64,000 nucleotides of DNA from Neltuma alba (GCF_004799145.2 NW_021637175.1:62001-126000); one strand, 5' to 3'. Shown: positions 10,749 to 23,213, counted from the stretch's first letter. Translations and numbers: made by a program. Notes: generated by a model from the letters alone, not told the origin.

Positions 10749-13700
10749 ATGGGAGATGAGAAAGCCACAGTCGAAGGTATCCCTTTCTCACATCCATTGT
10801 TCTTGCATCCGTCTGACACGCAGGGGACGGCGATCATACCCCATATTCTCACCGGGACTGAAAATTACACCGTTTGGTCCCAAGCGATGACGATCGCGCT
10901 ACTCGGCAAACATAAATTGTGCTTTATCGATGGCACTTGCAAGAAAGCCGACCAAGAAGAGCGTCTCAGACCGCAGTGGGAAAGGTGTAACGTGGTTGGT
11001 CTCTCCTGGTTGCTTAATTCCATCTCGAAGGAGTTAGCCAACGGAATCATATACTTCTAAGACTCGCACGCTGTCTGGATCGAACTAAAGGAATGTTTTG
11101 ACAAAAAGAGTGGATCTCGCGTCTTCGCTCTCCACAAGGAAATTAGCTCTCTTCGGCAAGGCATGAACCCGGTTACCATATATTTTTCGAAGCTGAAAGA
11201 ACTTTGGGAAGAACAGGCAGCACTCGTGGCAATTCCTTCCTGTTCGTGTGCGACGGAGAAGGCATATTCGGATGCCATTCAAGAACAGAAGCTGTTGCAG
11301 TTCTTGATGGGTCTCAACGAGACTTTTAATCAAGCACGAAGCCAGATCTTACTGATGTCTCCTCTCCCATCTGTGAACGAGGCATACGCAATGATAGTCC
11401 AGGACGAAACTCAGCGTTCTATCTCATATGCAGACAGACACATCCCTACTGAAGGATTGGCAATGGCCGCAAGAGGAAGGGGACGTGGTCGAGGAAGAGG
11501 CAGAGGAGACACTACACCCGAATGCTCTTACTGCCATAAGAAGGGGCACGTTTGGGAGAATTGTTTCCAGATTGTCGGGTATCCAGCCAATTTCAGAGGA
11601 AATAAAGGGAGACAGCAGAGGGAATTTCAACAAGGGGGAGCTGATTCTGTCAAAGACCCTGACCCTCAAGGCCACGCTGTCACAACAGTAGCTCCGACCT
11701 TCACTAAGGAGCAATATGAAAGAATCTTGGAGATGTTGAAGAAAGATGTGGAGCCTACAGGTTTGATCAATCCTATACCAAACTTTAAAACTTACACACA
11801 CTGGATTTTGAATTCTGGGGCAACCACTCACATGGCTAGTAAATTAGACTTGTTTGATGATTATAAGCAGTATAATGGACCGATTAAGACAATTAAAATA
11901 CCGAATGGAGATAGATTACCTGTCACTCATGTTGGTTCTGTCACTATTGCTGAAAATGTTATTATGCATGATGTTCTGTATGCACTGCGTCTTGAGTTTA
12001 ACCTGATATCCATATCTAGATTTACAAAGGAACACAACTGCATGGCAGCTTTCTTTCCTGATCTCTGTGTACTGCAGGGCCTTCAGGATGGGAGGATGAA
12101 GATGATTGGTAAAGAGTATAAAGGGCTTTATGTGCTAAAAGTGACAGATACCCCTATTTTGGCAAATACTGTTCAGAATCAGAGACCCTTTAGAAAGGAT
12201 TGTGATGTTGAATTATGGCATAAAAGACTAGGACATGCCCCCATATCTGTAATAAGACACATTGATCAAATTTGTACTGAAAATTCAGTTTTGAATAAAA
12301 CTTCTAATTTTTGCGATATTTGCATTCAGTCCAAACAGACTAAGTTCCCTTTCAATTCTAGTGTTATTAAATCTCAGAAAAGCTTTGATTTGATTCATGC
12401 GGATGTTTGGGGACCCTATAGGAACCCCACGCATCAAGGCTTTCAGTTTTTCTTGACTTTAGTAGATGACTTTTCTAGAGGAACTTGGATTTTTTTGATG
12501 AGACATAAGAATGAGATTGAAATTCATATCAAGAACTTCATTGCTTATGTTTCAACACAGTTCTCTATGAATGTAAAAAGGATTAGAAGTGATAATGGAA
12601 CTGAGTTTACTAATAATCAATTGAAAGTTTATTTTCAACAGAGAGGCATAATTCATCAGACATCATGTCCCTATACACCAGAGCAAAATGGGGTAGTAGA
12701 AAGAAAGCATAGAACCATTATGCAGATCACTAGAAGTCTTATCTTACAGTCAGGAATACCCATTAAGTATTGGGGGAGTGTGTTAAAATGGCGACATATT
12801 TGGTGAATAGGATTCCCTCAAAGGTTATAGACTACCAAACACCTTACGAAAGGATTTATGGAGTCAAACCAGACCTAAGTAATTTGAAGATTTTTGGGTC
12901 ACTTGCTTATGCCACTGATTTAAAGGTCAATGATAAACTACAGTCTAGATCAATCCCTAGTGTTTTCCTAGGGTACCCAGATAATCAAAAAGGATATTTG
13001 CTCCTAGATCTAAAGCAAAATACCATATTTGTCAGCAGACATGTTCACTTTATAGAAGATAAATTTCCCTTCAGGGACGTTAGAAACAACTTTCAAGATA
13101 CGTTAGAGATGGTGTGAGATCAATGTTTTGGTTTGAATCAGAAAATTCTGGAAATCAAACTCTGGAACCATTGCAGAACCAGAATCAGCTAATAATAATG
13201 ATGAAGATCCTACGTATAACAGGACAAACAATGGAGGAGATGATGAATGTGATAACCGTAGAAATCAAACCAGTGTTGAGAGTCAAAGACCTGTTCATAC
13301 TAGAAGACCCCCTATTTGGGCAAATGATTATGTATGTTCCTTGTTGCAATTTGACTCTGATTATCCTTTAAAGCCTAATTGTAAATATCCTATTGATGAT
13401 TATCTTTCCTATGCACACATGTCAGCTGATCATATGTGTTTTCTGACTTCTATTGACTCTAATTGTGAACCATCTTGTTATGAAGAGGCTGTTCAAAGTG
13501 AAAACTGGGTAAAAGCCATGGAAACTGAAATGAAAGCTTTAGAAAGTAACAAAACCTGGACCATAGTACCTTTGCCTAAGGGTAAGAAGGCTATTGGTTG
13601 CAAATGGGTTTATAAAATTAAATATAATGCAGATGGTAGTATAGAAAAGTATAAGGCTAGATTAGTAGCCAAGGGCTTTAATCAAAAGGAGGGTATTGAT

Positions 13701-14998
13701 TATCATGAGACCTTTTCTCCTGTTGTGAAAATGTTTACAGTTAGAGTAGTTTTAAAATTGGCTGCTGTTAACAAATGGAATCTTTATCAAATGGATGTTT
13801 ATAATGCATTTTTACAAGGTGATTTAGATGAGGAAGTTTATATGAAAATACCTCAAGGTTTTGAGAGACAGGGGGAGCAAATGGTTTGCAAATTGAATAA
13901 ATCCCTTTATGGTCTGAAGCAGGCTTCAAGACAATGGAATCAAAAATTGTCTGAAGCACTGCAGAGAGGAGGATTTACACAAAGTAAGGCTGATTATTCT
14001 CTTTTTATTAAACATTTTGAGCAAGGGGTTGTTTTTATTTTGGTATATGTTGATGATTTGCTGATCACAGGGAGCACTGAGTCTGGAATTGCTGAAACTA
14101 AAGAATTCTTGCGTAATCATTTTAAAATTAAGGACCTAGGACTAATGAAATATTTTCTTGGGATTGAAGTAGCTAAGGCTAAGAAAGGAATTGTTTTGTC
14201 ACAAAGAAAATATGTTCTGGATCTATTGTTTGAAACTGGCATGACAGGTTGCAAGCCAATAGGGGTTCCAATGGCTCAAAATCTGAAGTTATTCGCTTAT
14301 GATGAGAAGAGGAACCGTGCAGAAGACCTATTGAAAGAACCAGCAAAGTACAGAAGGTTGATAGGTAAGTTGATATATTTGACAATGATCCGGCCTAATA
14401 GCTCTTATTCTGTGCAGACCTTGAGCCAGTTCATGCAGATGCCGACCAAAGCTCATATGGCAGCAGCTAGAAATGTCCTGCGGTATTTGAAAGCCACACC
14501 TGGATTGGGAGTCTTCATTAGCTCAGAAGGGAAACCAATTTTGGAATGCTATTGCGATTCAGACTGGGCGTCTTGTGCTATGACAAGGAGATCTGTATCT
14601 GGATATTTGTTAAAGCTGGGAGGATCTCTTGTGATGTGGAAAACTAAGAAGCAACATACTGTCTCAAAGTCATTCGCAGAAGCAGAATATAGAGCCTTAA
14701 GCATGGCAACTTCTGAGGTGGTATGGGCTGTTAGCTTATTGAAAGATTTGGGAATAGATCACAGGGAGCCTGTGAAGGTTTATTGTGATAGCACCCAGTC
14801 TTTCATGAACGCACAAAACATATAGAGATAGATTGTCATTTCATTAGGGAGAAATGGGAGTCCAAGCTGATTGATCTGGAACATGTTAGAAGCCACAGCC
14901 AGGAAGCAGATCTGCTGACAAAACCAGTTGCGGGAAATGTACAGAAAAACCTGTTGAGCAAGTTAGGAGCTATAGATATTTTCAAGCCCCTAACTTGA
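10749..14998 (+). pseudogene. Copia-1 gag-pol polyprotein, broken
   Basis: Domains in order: gag from ATG 10749; zinc knuckle CSYCHKKGHVWENC (about 11524); protease WILNSGATTHM (about 11803), where the catalytic Asp is Asn (codon 11811-11813); integrase zinc region LWHKRLGHAP...CDICIQSK; integrase core Asp in HADVWGP (12402), Asp in RSDNGTEF (12591) and Glu in GVVERKH (about 12698); reverse transcriptase with YVDDLLIT (14045); RNase H with CDSDWASC (about 14554). Breaks: TAA at 11058-11060 in gag, a one-base loss in a G run near 12772, shifts near 13115 and 13190, and a short deletion near 14790 that removes residues before the conserved NPVFHERTKH-type segment. Coding similarity resumes and ends at TGA 14996-14998, next to the polypurine tract. 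Confidence 0.95.
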
Positions 14999-15005
14999 GG
15001 GGGAG
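14996..15005 (+). promoter_or_regulatory. Copia-1 polypurine tract
   Basis: TGAGGGGGAG directly precedes the 3' LTR, at the position of the plus-strand primer. Confidence 0.85.
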
Positions 15006-15257
15006 TGTTGGAAATATTTGAATGAATTTATTTGTAATTGTTGGGTGCTTGTTGTATTTCGTTTCTGTTAGCCCATCAGTGGCCCATTCTTGTGAGCCCT
15101 TTACTTAGGGTCATAGAGCTGCGCATTGTATATAAATATTGGGTCTGTTGTTGGCCCATGAATGTGTATTCTTTCTCAGTTGTGATTCAATAAAATAATT
15201 CTCTTCCAGTCCGAAGTCGTGTGTTTAGGGATTCTTGGAGCAGGTCAGTGGTCAACA
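15006..15257 (+). repeat. Copia-1 3' LTR
   Basis: 252 bp, identical by eye to the 5' LTR, followed by GTCAG (15258-15262). Confidence 0.97.
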
Positions 15258-15262
15258 GTCAG

Positions 15263-16449
15263 CACTGAGAAGCAAATAAGAAATCTGATTTCCAAAGCAA
15301 GTGAACCAGATTCAAACAACTAGAAAACAAAGAAGTAACTCAACATGCATCTCCGTATTCATGTATTGCATGTTTCCTCTCACCTAACACCGCATATTCG
15401 ACACCTTGCAACCAGAAACATCGTACTCTGTTCGCATAATCATAAAATAGAGACAACAGCAACATGGAAGCACAATACTACTTCGACATACTTCAATCTT
15501 GCCATAGAACATGAATTCACCGATCCTTCTCTCCTTTTCTTCACTTTATCTCACTACTCCATCACTGTCTCTCTACAATCATAGCCAACAACAGCACTAA
15601 ACCAGAAAAATGAAGACGAAATGAGACTCAAAAGGCTCACCTGAGTCTGAAACTCTGTTTGCATGCAAGAATCAGGCCACCGATCACCCGCCTCCGTCTC
15701 CTTGTTGCTCTCAGTCTCCCCCTCTCTTTTCTCTGATAAGATGAGAAAGGAGTGAGTCATTGATGATTAAATGGAGAGGGTAACACGTGAGATGTGGGCG
15801 TGCGTCATTGTCTTGACCATTTTGCCGCTCACAATAAACCTTGTCTTCACTTTGATCCTTTCTTTATTTTTCTAAAATTAGAGAATGAACCCAGAAATTA
15901 TTCCACCATGTTTTATATGGGTTTTCTTTTGACACATAAAATAATGTCCATAAAAATTTCGGGTTAAAAATAGTCTCCTAGCTATTTTTCTTGAATCTCT
16001 TAGAAAATTAATCATTAATTTCAGAAATTAATCCTTAACCTATTTCGAGGATTTTATGTCTCAAATAACTTCTTTATCTCATAAAATTTTTATCCTAAAA
16101 TTTTCACCACAAATATAAACCTCTAACTATTTTTCCTTGAATTTCTAGAAAAATAGGTCCTTATCTACAGAAATTAGCTTTAAAATCATTTAAGCCATAT
16201 TTGGAGAATTGAGCTTCTTCATAAACTTTATAAATCCTCAAAAAAATATGCTGCAATGTTGGCCAAATTTTCTTAGGCATTAAATAATTTTAATAAATAT
16301 TTTCCTCCTTAATCTTTTTAAAATTTTGCCCGAAATAAACTTTTTAAATGATAAAATAATCTGAGATTTTATTCATTAAAATAATTCTTTTGAACCTCAT
16401 GATTCTCAATAGCCTATTTTTCAGAGCTTTAAAATTTTGGGATGTTACA
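15263..16449 (-). repeat. LTR-like sequence, right part
   Basis: Continuation of 9491-10385. On the minus strand it begins TGTAACATCCCAAAATTTT at 16449. The stretch 15580-15770 (a CACCTGAG site, then GGCCACCGATC and C/T-rich tracts) aligns in layout with 52580-52760 (TTACCTTGATT, then GGCCACTCTTC and CT repeats). No protein is supported. Confidence 0.45.
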
Positions 16450-18250
16450 ATTACTTATCCTCGAGTGTTTTAATTCTAAAGAATTCTTAAATAAATTTAA
16501 CAAAATAAATATTTTTACTTCAATCCATTGATTAGTATTCATTTGATACTTTCATATTGTAATTCAATTTAAACAATTTAACTAATTCTAGAAGAAAATT
16601 ATACTGCTTTAAAGTTTGATTGAAATAAAGAATATGAATCCATATTGTAAGAGGGCAGCTTTTTTCTTGGAAGAGAGATGAGTTAAGAAGACCATTGACA
16701 GGTTAGAGGGAGAAAGTGATTTTTCTTCTTCTTTTTATTGGGAGTATTTTGATACTTTCATTAAAAATAGTGGATCCCACTGTTAAAAGTGACTGTGAAT
16801 TTTCCTAAAGAATCGAATATAAACGTAAAAAAATTTCAGATTAACTGTTAAATTTGATAATATAAATTGGAAGATAAACACACAACTCAATATGCCATTG
16901 GTACAAATAACTTATTTTTAAAAGCTACTTATAATGTCTCATAAAAAAAAAAAAAAGATTGGAGACATAAACAACTTATCTTTAAACAGCAATTTAATTC
17001 AAGCTTAAACTTTTTTACACAAATTAGTTTATTTATGAAAATTTATTATAATTAATGATCTCTAACACACCTTAATGCAATAGCCCTTCGAGATTGGGAG
17101 TATTTTGATATTTTTATTAAAAATTATATGATATTTGGTGAACTTTTGATATAAGTTTATAGGTATTTTGACCTTTAACCTTTTTTTTATTTTAATTGAG
17201 GGTATTTTAGTACTTTCATTAAAAAATTGTGGGTCCCACTACTTAAAAAACGGACGTTAATGGCACTGTCATTATTGTCCACTTTTTAAATTTCTATTGG
17301 TATATTTGAACCCAAAAAAAATTTATGATGTTAGGTATGCATTCATTGAAATAAAACCCAAATTTAAAATATCATATTGAAAGTGCCTGGAATAAAATCA
17401 AGATAGTAGGGTGGAAAAAACAGAATAAAATCTAGATTAATAAATAATTTCACAATCACCTGTCATACACTATACACATAGATTTAAAAATGGATGTTGT
17501 GATATTGATATTGGGTTTCTTTGACCTTAAAATAATACTATATTATGCAATGAGTTGAACTCGTAAAAACGTCAACGTACTGGCGATTTCACTGCACATT
17601 CCCGATTCCACTCGAGTTGGCAGCGATTTCTACTCCTTCGTTCCAAGTCTGCAAGCTAACCAACACGAAAGGAGGAGATGTGATTGTGGATGCGTGCCAT
17701 TTTACGTTTTGAAAAGTGTTGCCACATCAGTTATACATTTAAAGGACATACTTTGATTTATGAGCAAAAGCCTCTAAATTTTATAATTAGTGTGCCACAT
17801 TAATGAAGTACTCAAAAAACGTGGATGAATATCAAATGAAATATATCACCAGAATAATGTTTTATGAGTGTGTATGGGTATATATTATTTTGGAGTGAAT
17901 CAAGCATCGAGTAATATTATTGAAGGTCAATTTATTTGAGATATTATGGGGTTATTGATATATTTATTAATAATTAGTATTATTTTATGTGTATGTATGA
18001 GTCTGTGTATCTTCTTCCTCCATGCCATCATCTTTCTTCTTCTTTAACTTCTTCGTGCCTAGCTATTACATCCTTAAGAATGGGTAATTGTCGACACTTC
18101 TAGTCCTTCGTCATATCAACTAATGACCCCATTGTGCGTATATCAGTCTTTATAACCTTATCCATGCGTTCTTCTATTGGGGTGATCTCAAACACTTGGC
18201 TATGACGTAATTTCGTGACTTGTTTGAAATTGCTTGCTTAGATGATTAGT
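16450..18250. repeat. Large dispersed repeat, copy B (partial)
   Basis: 16450-17330 matches 726-1028 plus 5930-6470 of copy A (no LINE here). 17520-17950 matches 9165-9490, with about 100 extra bases near 17585-17690. 17960-18250 matches 41255-41510 of copy C. The middle part that holds the Mutator MITE in A and C is deleted. Only the right fold-back arm (about 17040-17330) is present. Confidence 0.8.
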
Positions 18251-18259
18251 AGACATCTA

Positions 18260-19226
18260 TTGCGCACGAATCCTGGCCTTCCCATAAAGGGGAAGAAAGC
18301 AAGTAGTCACCACTAGATTTTAAAAGGATAATTTTGGAAATATCTTGTAAAAGACGATCTACAAAAATAAAGTAGGATTCAGGAATCGATTATGCATGGA
18401 AAAAGTGTTAGGCACCTTACAGCACCCATCTAAGAGAATAGTTACTCTAAGACAATTACTCAAATATAATATAGCCTATTATTATGTTTTAATTACCCTT
18501 AAAAAAGAAATAAAAATAAAAAATTATTTACAAAAAGGAAAAAAATTTTAAAAAAAGAAAAAGAAAAAAATAGTTTGTTTATAAAACTAGACTTGACTTA
18601 GAATAAAAGCCTAGGGCCTACATACCTTTTAGAGGAATCAAAACCCATATAGTTCGAGGGTAGAAATGCTTGTCACTTGGTTTTTATGAAAATATTTATT
18701 CAATTAAAAAGATATTTTTTGTGGGTTGATGTTTTTCAATATATGAAAACAATTTTTGTATTTTTATTTAGAAAAAATTTTTTAAAACAAATTTTGGATT
18801 ATCCTCCCTACAGAGATTCCCATAACCTCATATGGGAAAATAATCATTCATGTCCGTGGAGGTTCTAAAAACCTCACACGGCTTTGAAAAACATTTTGAA
18901 TTTATATATATAATTTTTTTAAAAAGGTTTTTTTATTTTATTGTTCATTTATATACATTGGGCCAAAATTATTTCCTCCCTTTTCATTTTGGAAAAAAAA
19001 AAAACTTGCGCAACCACATTGGTATTCCTATGGAGACTCCCATAATCTCATACGATTTAGTAATGAATCTAAATACCTACAAAGGTTCAAAAAACTTCGC
19101 ACGATATAGACTTTAAAAAAGAAATCGCTCTCAAAAATCAAAGAAAAGAACACCCAAAAATCAGTTCATTACGAAATTCAAACTAAACACTACTATACGA
19201 AGGGAAATCCATACATGATGCTCCAT
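18260..19226. repeat. LTR-like sequence with Tat/Ogre-type motif
   Basis: It contains AAGTGTTAGGCACCTTACAG (about 18407), resembling the GGTGTTAGGCACC motif I know from Tat/Ogre gypsy LTR regions, and a nearby AGTAGTCACCACTAG. The rest is AT-rich with no valid ORF. It runs directly into the 1.7-kb segment, so 18260-20960 may be one large LTR fragment. Confidence 0.4.
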
Positions 19227-20885
19227 GAAGTGAACTTGCCCTTAATTTGTCACTTTGGGGTTACTCCAAAAATTAACCGAATTAATGCAATATAGTGCAA
19301 AACTCGGGTCGTTTCACTTTGAGGAGCCGAAAACGAAATTAAACCCTAGTAAATAAATACAAATAACCTAAATTATAAAAAAGGATTTTGATTTTGAGGA
19401 ATTGCTAACTAAATGCCTTGAATTAAATTGAAATTAAAATACCTTTTTTTATATATAAAAATGATCGAAATAAATGAAGATAAAAGAAATGAAAATGAAA
19501 CACACGAATAACAATAATAATAATCAATCCTCCAATTCAACAACTCAGGCAATCATCACTCTAAAAGATGTGGGAGTTAAAACAATGAATTAAGAATTAT
19601 AATTAAGCTTTTAATCCAACAACCGAGTCACCTCGAATTGCCCCAAAATATTTTCCCAAAAATTCAAATTACTAACTGCAACCAGAATAGTAAAATGAAA
19701 TTAAGGATACTAAAAACCAATGCTTAATTAAATTCTTAAATCCACAACAATAGATTTAAAGCTAGCAAGAGACAATATGATCCAAGATTCCAAGCCACCT
19801 TAGAAAATCACAATATATTAACTCCAAAATCAATACAAATGTCATAACCACATCATAATTGAAATCAAAGCTATAAACAGCCCAATGTCAAATGCTAAAC
19901 AATAATCCAGTCACAATAATCCCCAAATATAATCAGATTAAGCAATACAATTATCCCAACAATCAGAAAAACTATCCCAAGACCTAGGAATTGTTAAACA
20001 ATTATTGAGTAAGAAATTAAAGCAATTAAAACTCCCATTTGATGATCCAAGCTCCTGCCATTATTGTTGAATTGGAAGATTATGAAATCTAGCCTCGGTT
20101 TGCCATCAAATTTGCTGCCACCAGCGCTCTGTTACGGTTTGCCATGGAAGAAGATGACGGTATAGTGGTCCCCACTGGTTCTGTGCGCCGGCAAGGAGAA
20201 GACGGTGGTGAACGGAGCCGCTCGCTCCTCTGGTGTCTCTGCTCTCGCCCAGCTCTGTTCTCCGCTTCTGCATGTGTGCGTGTTGCTCTGTTTTTCCAGC
20301 GCCGCTTGCGTGTATCAGCTGGTCTCTCCCTCTGTTTCGTCTCTAGCCGCGCCTCACGTGTGTGTGTTTTCGTCTCCGTCGCACTCCCCCTGCCACCAGG
20401 AAGGTTCAACGGAGAAGAATGAGGAATGCTCCTTGGACTTGCGCCGTCGGCCCTCTGCTTGCTGGTTCGTGCATTCGGTCCTCTGTTTTATCCCTCGCGC
20501 CATCCCCAGCTCTCGTTCCGTCTCCGCCAAGATGAAGAAGAAGATTGAATTATTAGATATTGGGGCTGGAGCAAAACGCAGCATTTTGCTCCCCCCTTTA
20601 TTATTTTATTTTATTTTTCCTTTTTTTTAATTTTTTTTAATTTTCAAAATCTTCCAAAAACCTACAAGCAAAAATTCAAAGATAAGATAACATTAATTGT
20701 CCTCAAAAATCAATTAGTCACAATTAAACCAAAATATGACAATTTTGCCCCTATAAAATAATAATTCAAAATAAAACAAATTAAATCAATGAACAATCAA
20801 TTAAGGCAAAAAGGGACCAATTAAGTTGACAAAACCCATATAAAAGATACCAAAATATATAAAAATAATTGAGTTTGTCACTCTA
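19227..20885 (-). repeat. LTR-derived segment, copy 2
   Basis: Second copy of the segment at 4220-5926, not associated with a LINE. Flanks are conserved, but the GC-rich core (20107-20555) differs strongly from that of copy 1, sharing only short strings such as GAAGACGGTGGTGA and GCGTATCAGCT-like words. Small ORFs in the core (both strands) are low-complexity and not conserved. Confidence 0.75.
20568..20592 (-). other. Hairpin equivalent to 5603-5627
   Basis: Arms GGAGCAAAACG and CATTTTGCTCC with a 3-nt loop. Relative to copy 1, one pair changed G-C to A-T on both sides. One further change leaves a G-U wobble if the RNA is read from the minus strand. Confidence 0.65.
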
Positions 20886-20941
20886 CTTATAAATTGGCTT
20901 GCCTCCTTTCTCTTTGAAAATCTTTGTGTGACCCTTACTCT

Positions 20942-20953
20942 CCTATTTATAGG
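20942..20953 (-). promoter_or_regulatory. TATA box (minus strand) of LTR-like element
   Basis: The minus strand reads CCTATAAATAGG. A start about 30 nt downstream would lie near 20919, so the transcript would run through segment copy 2. Inference from the motif only. Confidence 0.4.
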
Positions 20954-20959
20954 CTCCAA

Positions 20960-21524
20960 CTAGGTATTTTTTTAATTTTCTTTCAATTTTTATTATTTTA
21001 TTTTTCCTTCATTATGACTCATGACAGTATTTGCCATTTAAGCACTAAATCATCATCAAATTGTGATTTTTTTTATTTTTTATTTTTTAATTTTTCACAA
21101 TAATGACACCAAAAAGGTATTTTCATATTGTAATTTTCCCTTGATAATTAGTGTTTCTCTATATTTATTTGTTTCTCTACAGAGAGCGACAACTCTAATG
21201 AATGAGTGAGGATATTTGTGTCTTTTTGGTTTTTTTCTAAGTTCTCGTGCATGAAAAACTACAGTAGAAGCATGATCCTACTTATAATGTTATTTTCAAC
21301 TTGAGACTAATTTTTATCAGGTCGAAAGCATAAAGATTAAAACCCTTATAACAAGTGCACTTTTGGAATTCAAACTTATATTCTCCTCCTTATAAAGGTG
21401 AGACTGCTTACTATCTCAACCAGCATCTTTTTTATCAATATTTGCCTCTCTAAATTAGAAAATAAAAAAGGCTCTCCTATCTACCAAATACAGTCTTAAT
21501 TTTGGGCACATGCCTATTAAAAAA
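20960..21524. other. AT-rich intergenic stretch, no gene seen
   Basis: T-rich and A-rich tracts with no ORF of credible composition and no element ends that I can place. Confidence 0.6.
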
Positions 21525-21526
21525 TA

Positions 21527-21765
21527 CTCCTATGGTCCTATTTATAAATCACTTCTAACATGTTTTATATAGACGAAGAAAAACCTTAAACTTTATTAAC
21601 TCTTCTTTAAAATTTAACAACTTTTCAATTTTATCCTGATTCAATATACATTACACCTCATGTAAATAAAGTCAACATAATAATAAATGAAGGATAAAAT
21701 TATAACTTATAAATAGAATCAAAAAATATCTTCTTTCTCTATCCTAATAAATAGGACCAAAGGAG
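21527..21765. mobile_element. Stowaway-type MITE (239 bp)
   Basis: TIRs are CTCCTATGGTCCTATTTATAA and its near-complement ending TAAATAGGACCAAAGGAG. TA lies on both sides (21525-21526, 21766-21767). Confidence 0.85.
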
Positions 21766-21773
21766 TATATATA

Positions 21774-22055
21774 CTACCTCTTGATCGTTAATATAAGAGT
21801 TACTTAGTTATTAGATTTAGATCTAAATGTAAGATTTCAATTTAATTTGTCTTTCAAATTTTTTAATTGATTCTCCAAAACATTCTATGCATTGTAAAGA
21901 GCTTCCGCTAGGAGATATTTTATAATACATATGATTAAATGTGGTAATTTAGAAAAATCAACACATATTTAATTTGTTATAAATAATCAGCCTAACTAAT
22001 TTTTTTAATATCTTCAAATTAATTATTTAGATATTATATTAAGAACTAGTGGTAG
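21774..22055. mobile_element. MITE of the 'CTTAATATA' Stowaway-like family
   Basis: The left end CTACCTCTTGATCGTTAATA pairs imperfectly with the right end TATTAAGAACTAGTGGTAG. Size and internal layout match the MITEs at 40989, 55220 and 57162. It sits 8 bp from the MITE at 21527. Confidence 0.65.
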
Positions 22056-23204
22056 CATGTGTGTGTTTTTATTTATTAATTCAATGAAATCATGTATGTT
22101 TAATTAGTTATAAAATATTTTATTAAAAATTCATATCCTTCTTAAAAATTACACATCTAAAGGAGCTTTCAATTAAAAATTCAGGCATCTTGCATCATTT
22201 TTTGTGTGTGAGCGAAATATTGCATCATCTTTTATTCTAAGAAAAAGTCCTCCAATGAAAATTTTGGCAAAAAATAATCCTTTACTTCTTGAAGTTTTGA
22301 CTTATAAATTTGTCCCTAATCTTTTTATCATTTATAAATTTGTCCTCTATCATCCAAAACTCACTGTGAGTCGGCATTGAGTCATCTTATGTGGGTAAAA
22401 ATTGCTCATGTGTCTTCCAACTCAGCATTGTCTCTCCCAACAAATCTTTTTCCCATGCACACAGCTTGGTTCAAACCCAAGACATCATGTTTAAAAGACC
22501 TAGTGATCTACCAACTATGTCAAACTTTATTGGTGATTGCCCTTGATAAATGACTGAATCGTGAACTTTCTTGCCTTATCTATCAAGAGGTTGGGCTTAT
22601 AACCGGCCCATTGAATACTCCGAGACACATCTAAGCCCAACCCAGTATTCTAATACTCTTGCGTAAAAGATAGTGTTAGGAGACTCCACAATTTTTAATG
22701 GGACATTTTGTTTTTAAATGTTTTTTTTTTTATCTGGCACTCATAGCAAAGTCAGTTAAGCCCAAAATCGAATTTGCAAAACCATTGCACCCAAAGGAGC
22801 CAACCTAGAGTTTAGAGAGATCTTGGGAAGTGAGACATTGGGATCCAACTCCCTCTGATCATGTAATGTTGTTTTGGGCTTAGTCGTCCATACTGCCAAA
22901 AACGATGAGCCAAGCTACCCCATGGCCCATGAGCACACGCAAAGCTTCCCACGATCCGTTGGGCTTTTCAACAAGATGAAACTATCCGACTGACTCTCCA
23001 GTCTCCACAATCGTATCAATGAAAAAATTAATAAATAACCACGCCAAATTGAGACCAGAAAATAAAAAAACTAATATCTCATAATATGAAGAACTGAAAT
23101 TCAAATTTTTATTATAAGAAGTACTCATATTTATTACTCTACAGAAGTTTGAATAGAATTGCCTCTAATAAAAAAAAATCCATATTAAGCCAAAAAAAAT
23201 ATTA
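22056..23204. other. Intergenic stretch, no gene seen
   Basis: Mixed AT-rich sequence with a more balanced segment (22600-22990). No ORF with coding character. GGTTCAAACCC at about 22468 resembles a pol III B box, but I see no A box or tRNA fold. Confidence 0.55.
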
Positions 23205-23213
23205 ATAAATAAA
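23205..23213. repeat. MULE target-site duplication, left
   Basis: ATAAATAAA, repeated exactly at 29177-29185. Confidence 0.85.

Larger units (their letters stand above)
10391..15257 (+). mobile_element. Ty1/copia LTR retrotransposon (copia-1)
   Basis: A complete element of 4867 bp: two 252-bp LTRs (TG...CA) that read as identical, a 5-bp TSD GTCAG, a primer binding site directly after the 5' LTR, a polypurine tract before the 3' LTR, and a gag-pol region in Ty1/copia order (integrase before reverse transcriptase). Identical LTRs indicate very recent insertion, yet gag-pol carries a stop, several frameshifts, a small deletion and a lost protease aspartate. This copy probably moved using proteins from another element. 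Confidence 0.97.

Noticed and set aside
20089..20630. Overlapping ORFs in the GC-rich core of segment copy 2
   Set aside because: Same reason: low-complexity, no motif, no agreement with copy 1.
22468..22478. GGTTCAAACCC as a pol III B box (SINE or tRNA)
   Set aside because: No A box at the right distance, no tRNA fold, no terminal repeat or poly(A)/T tail.
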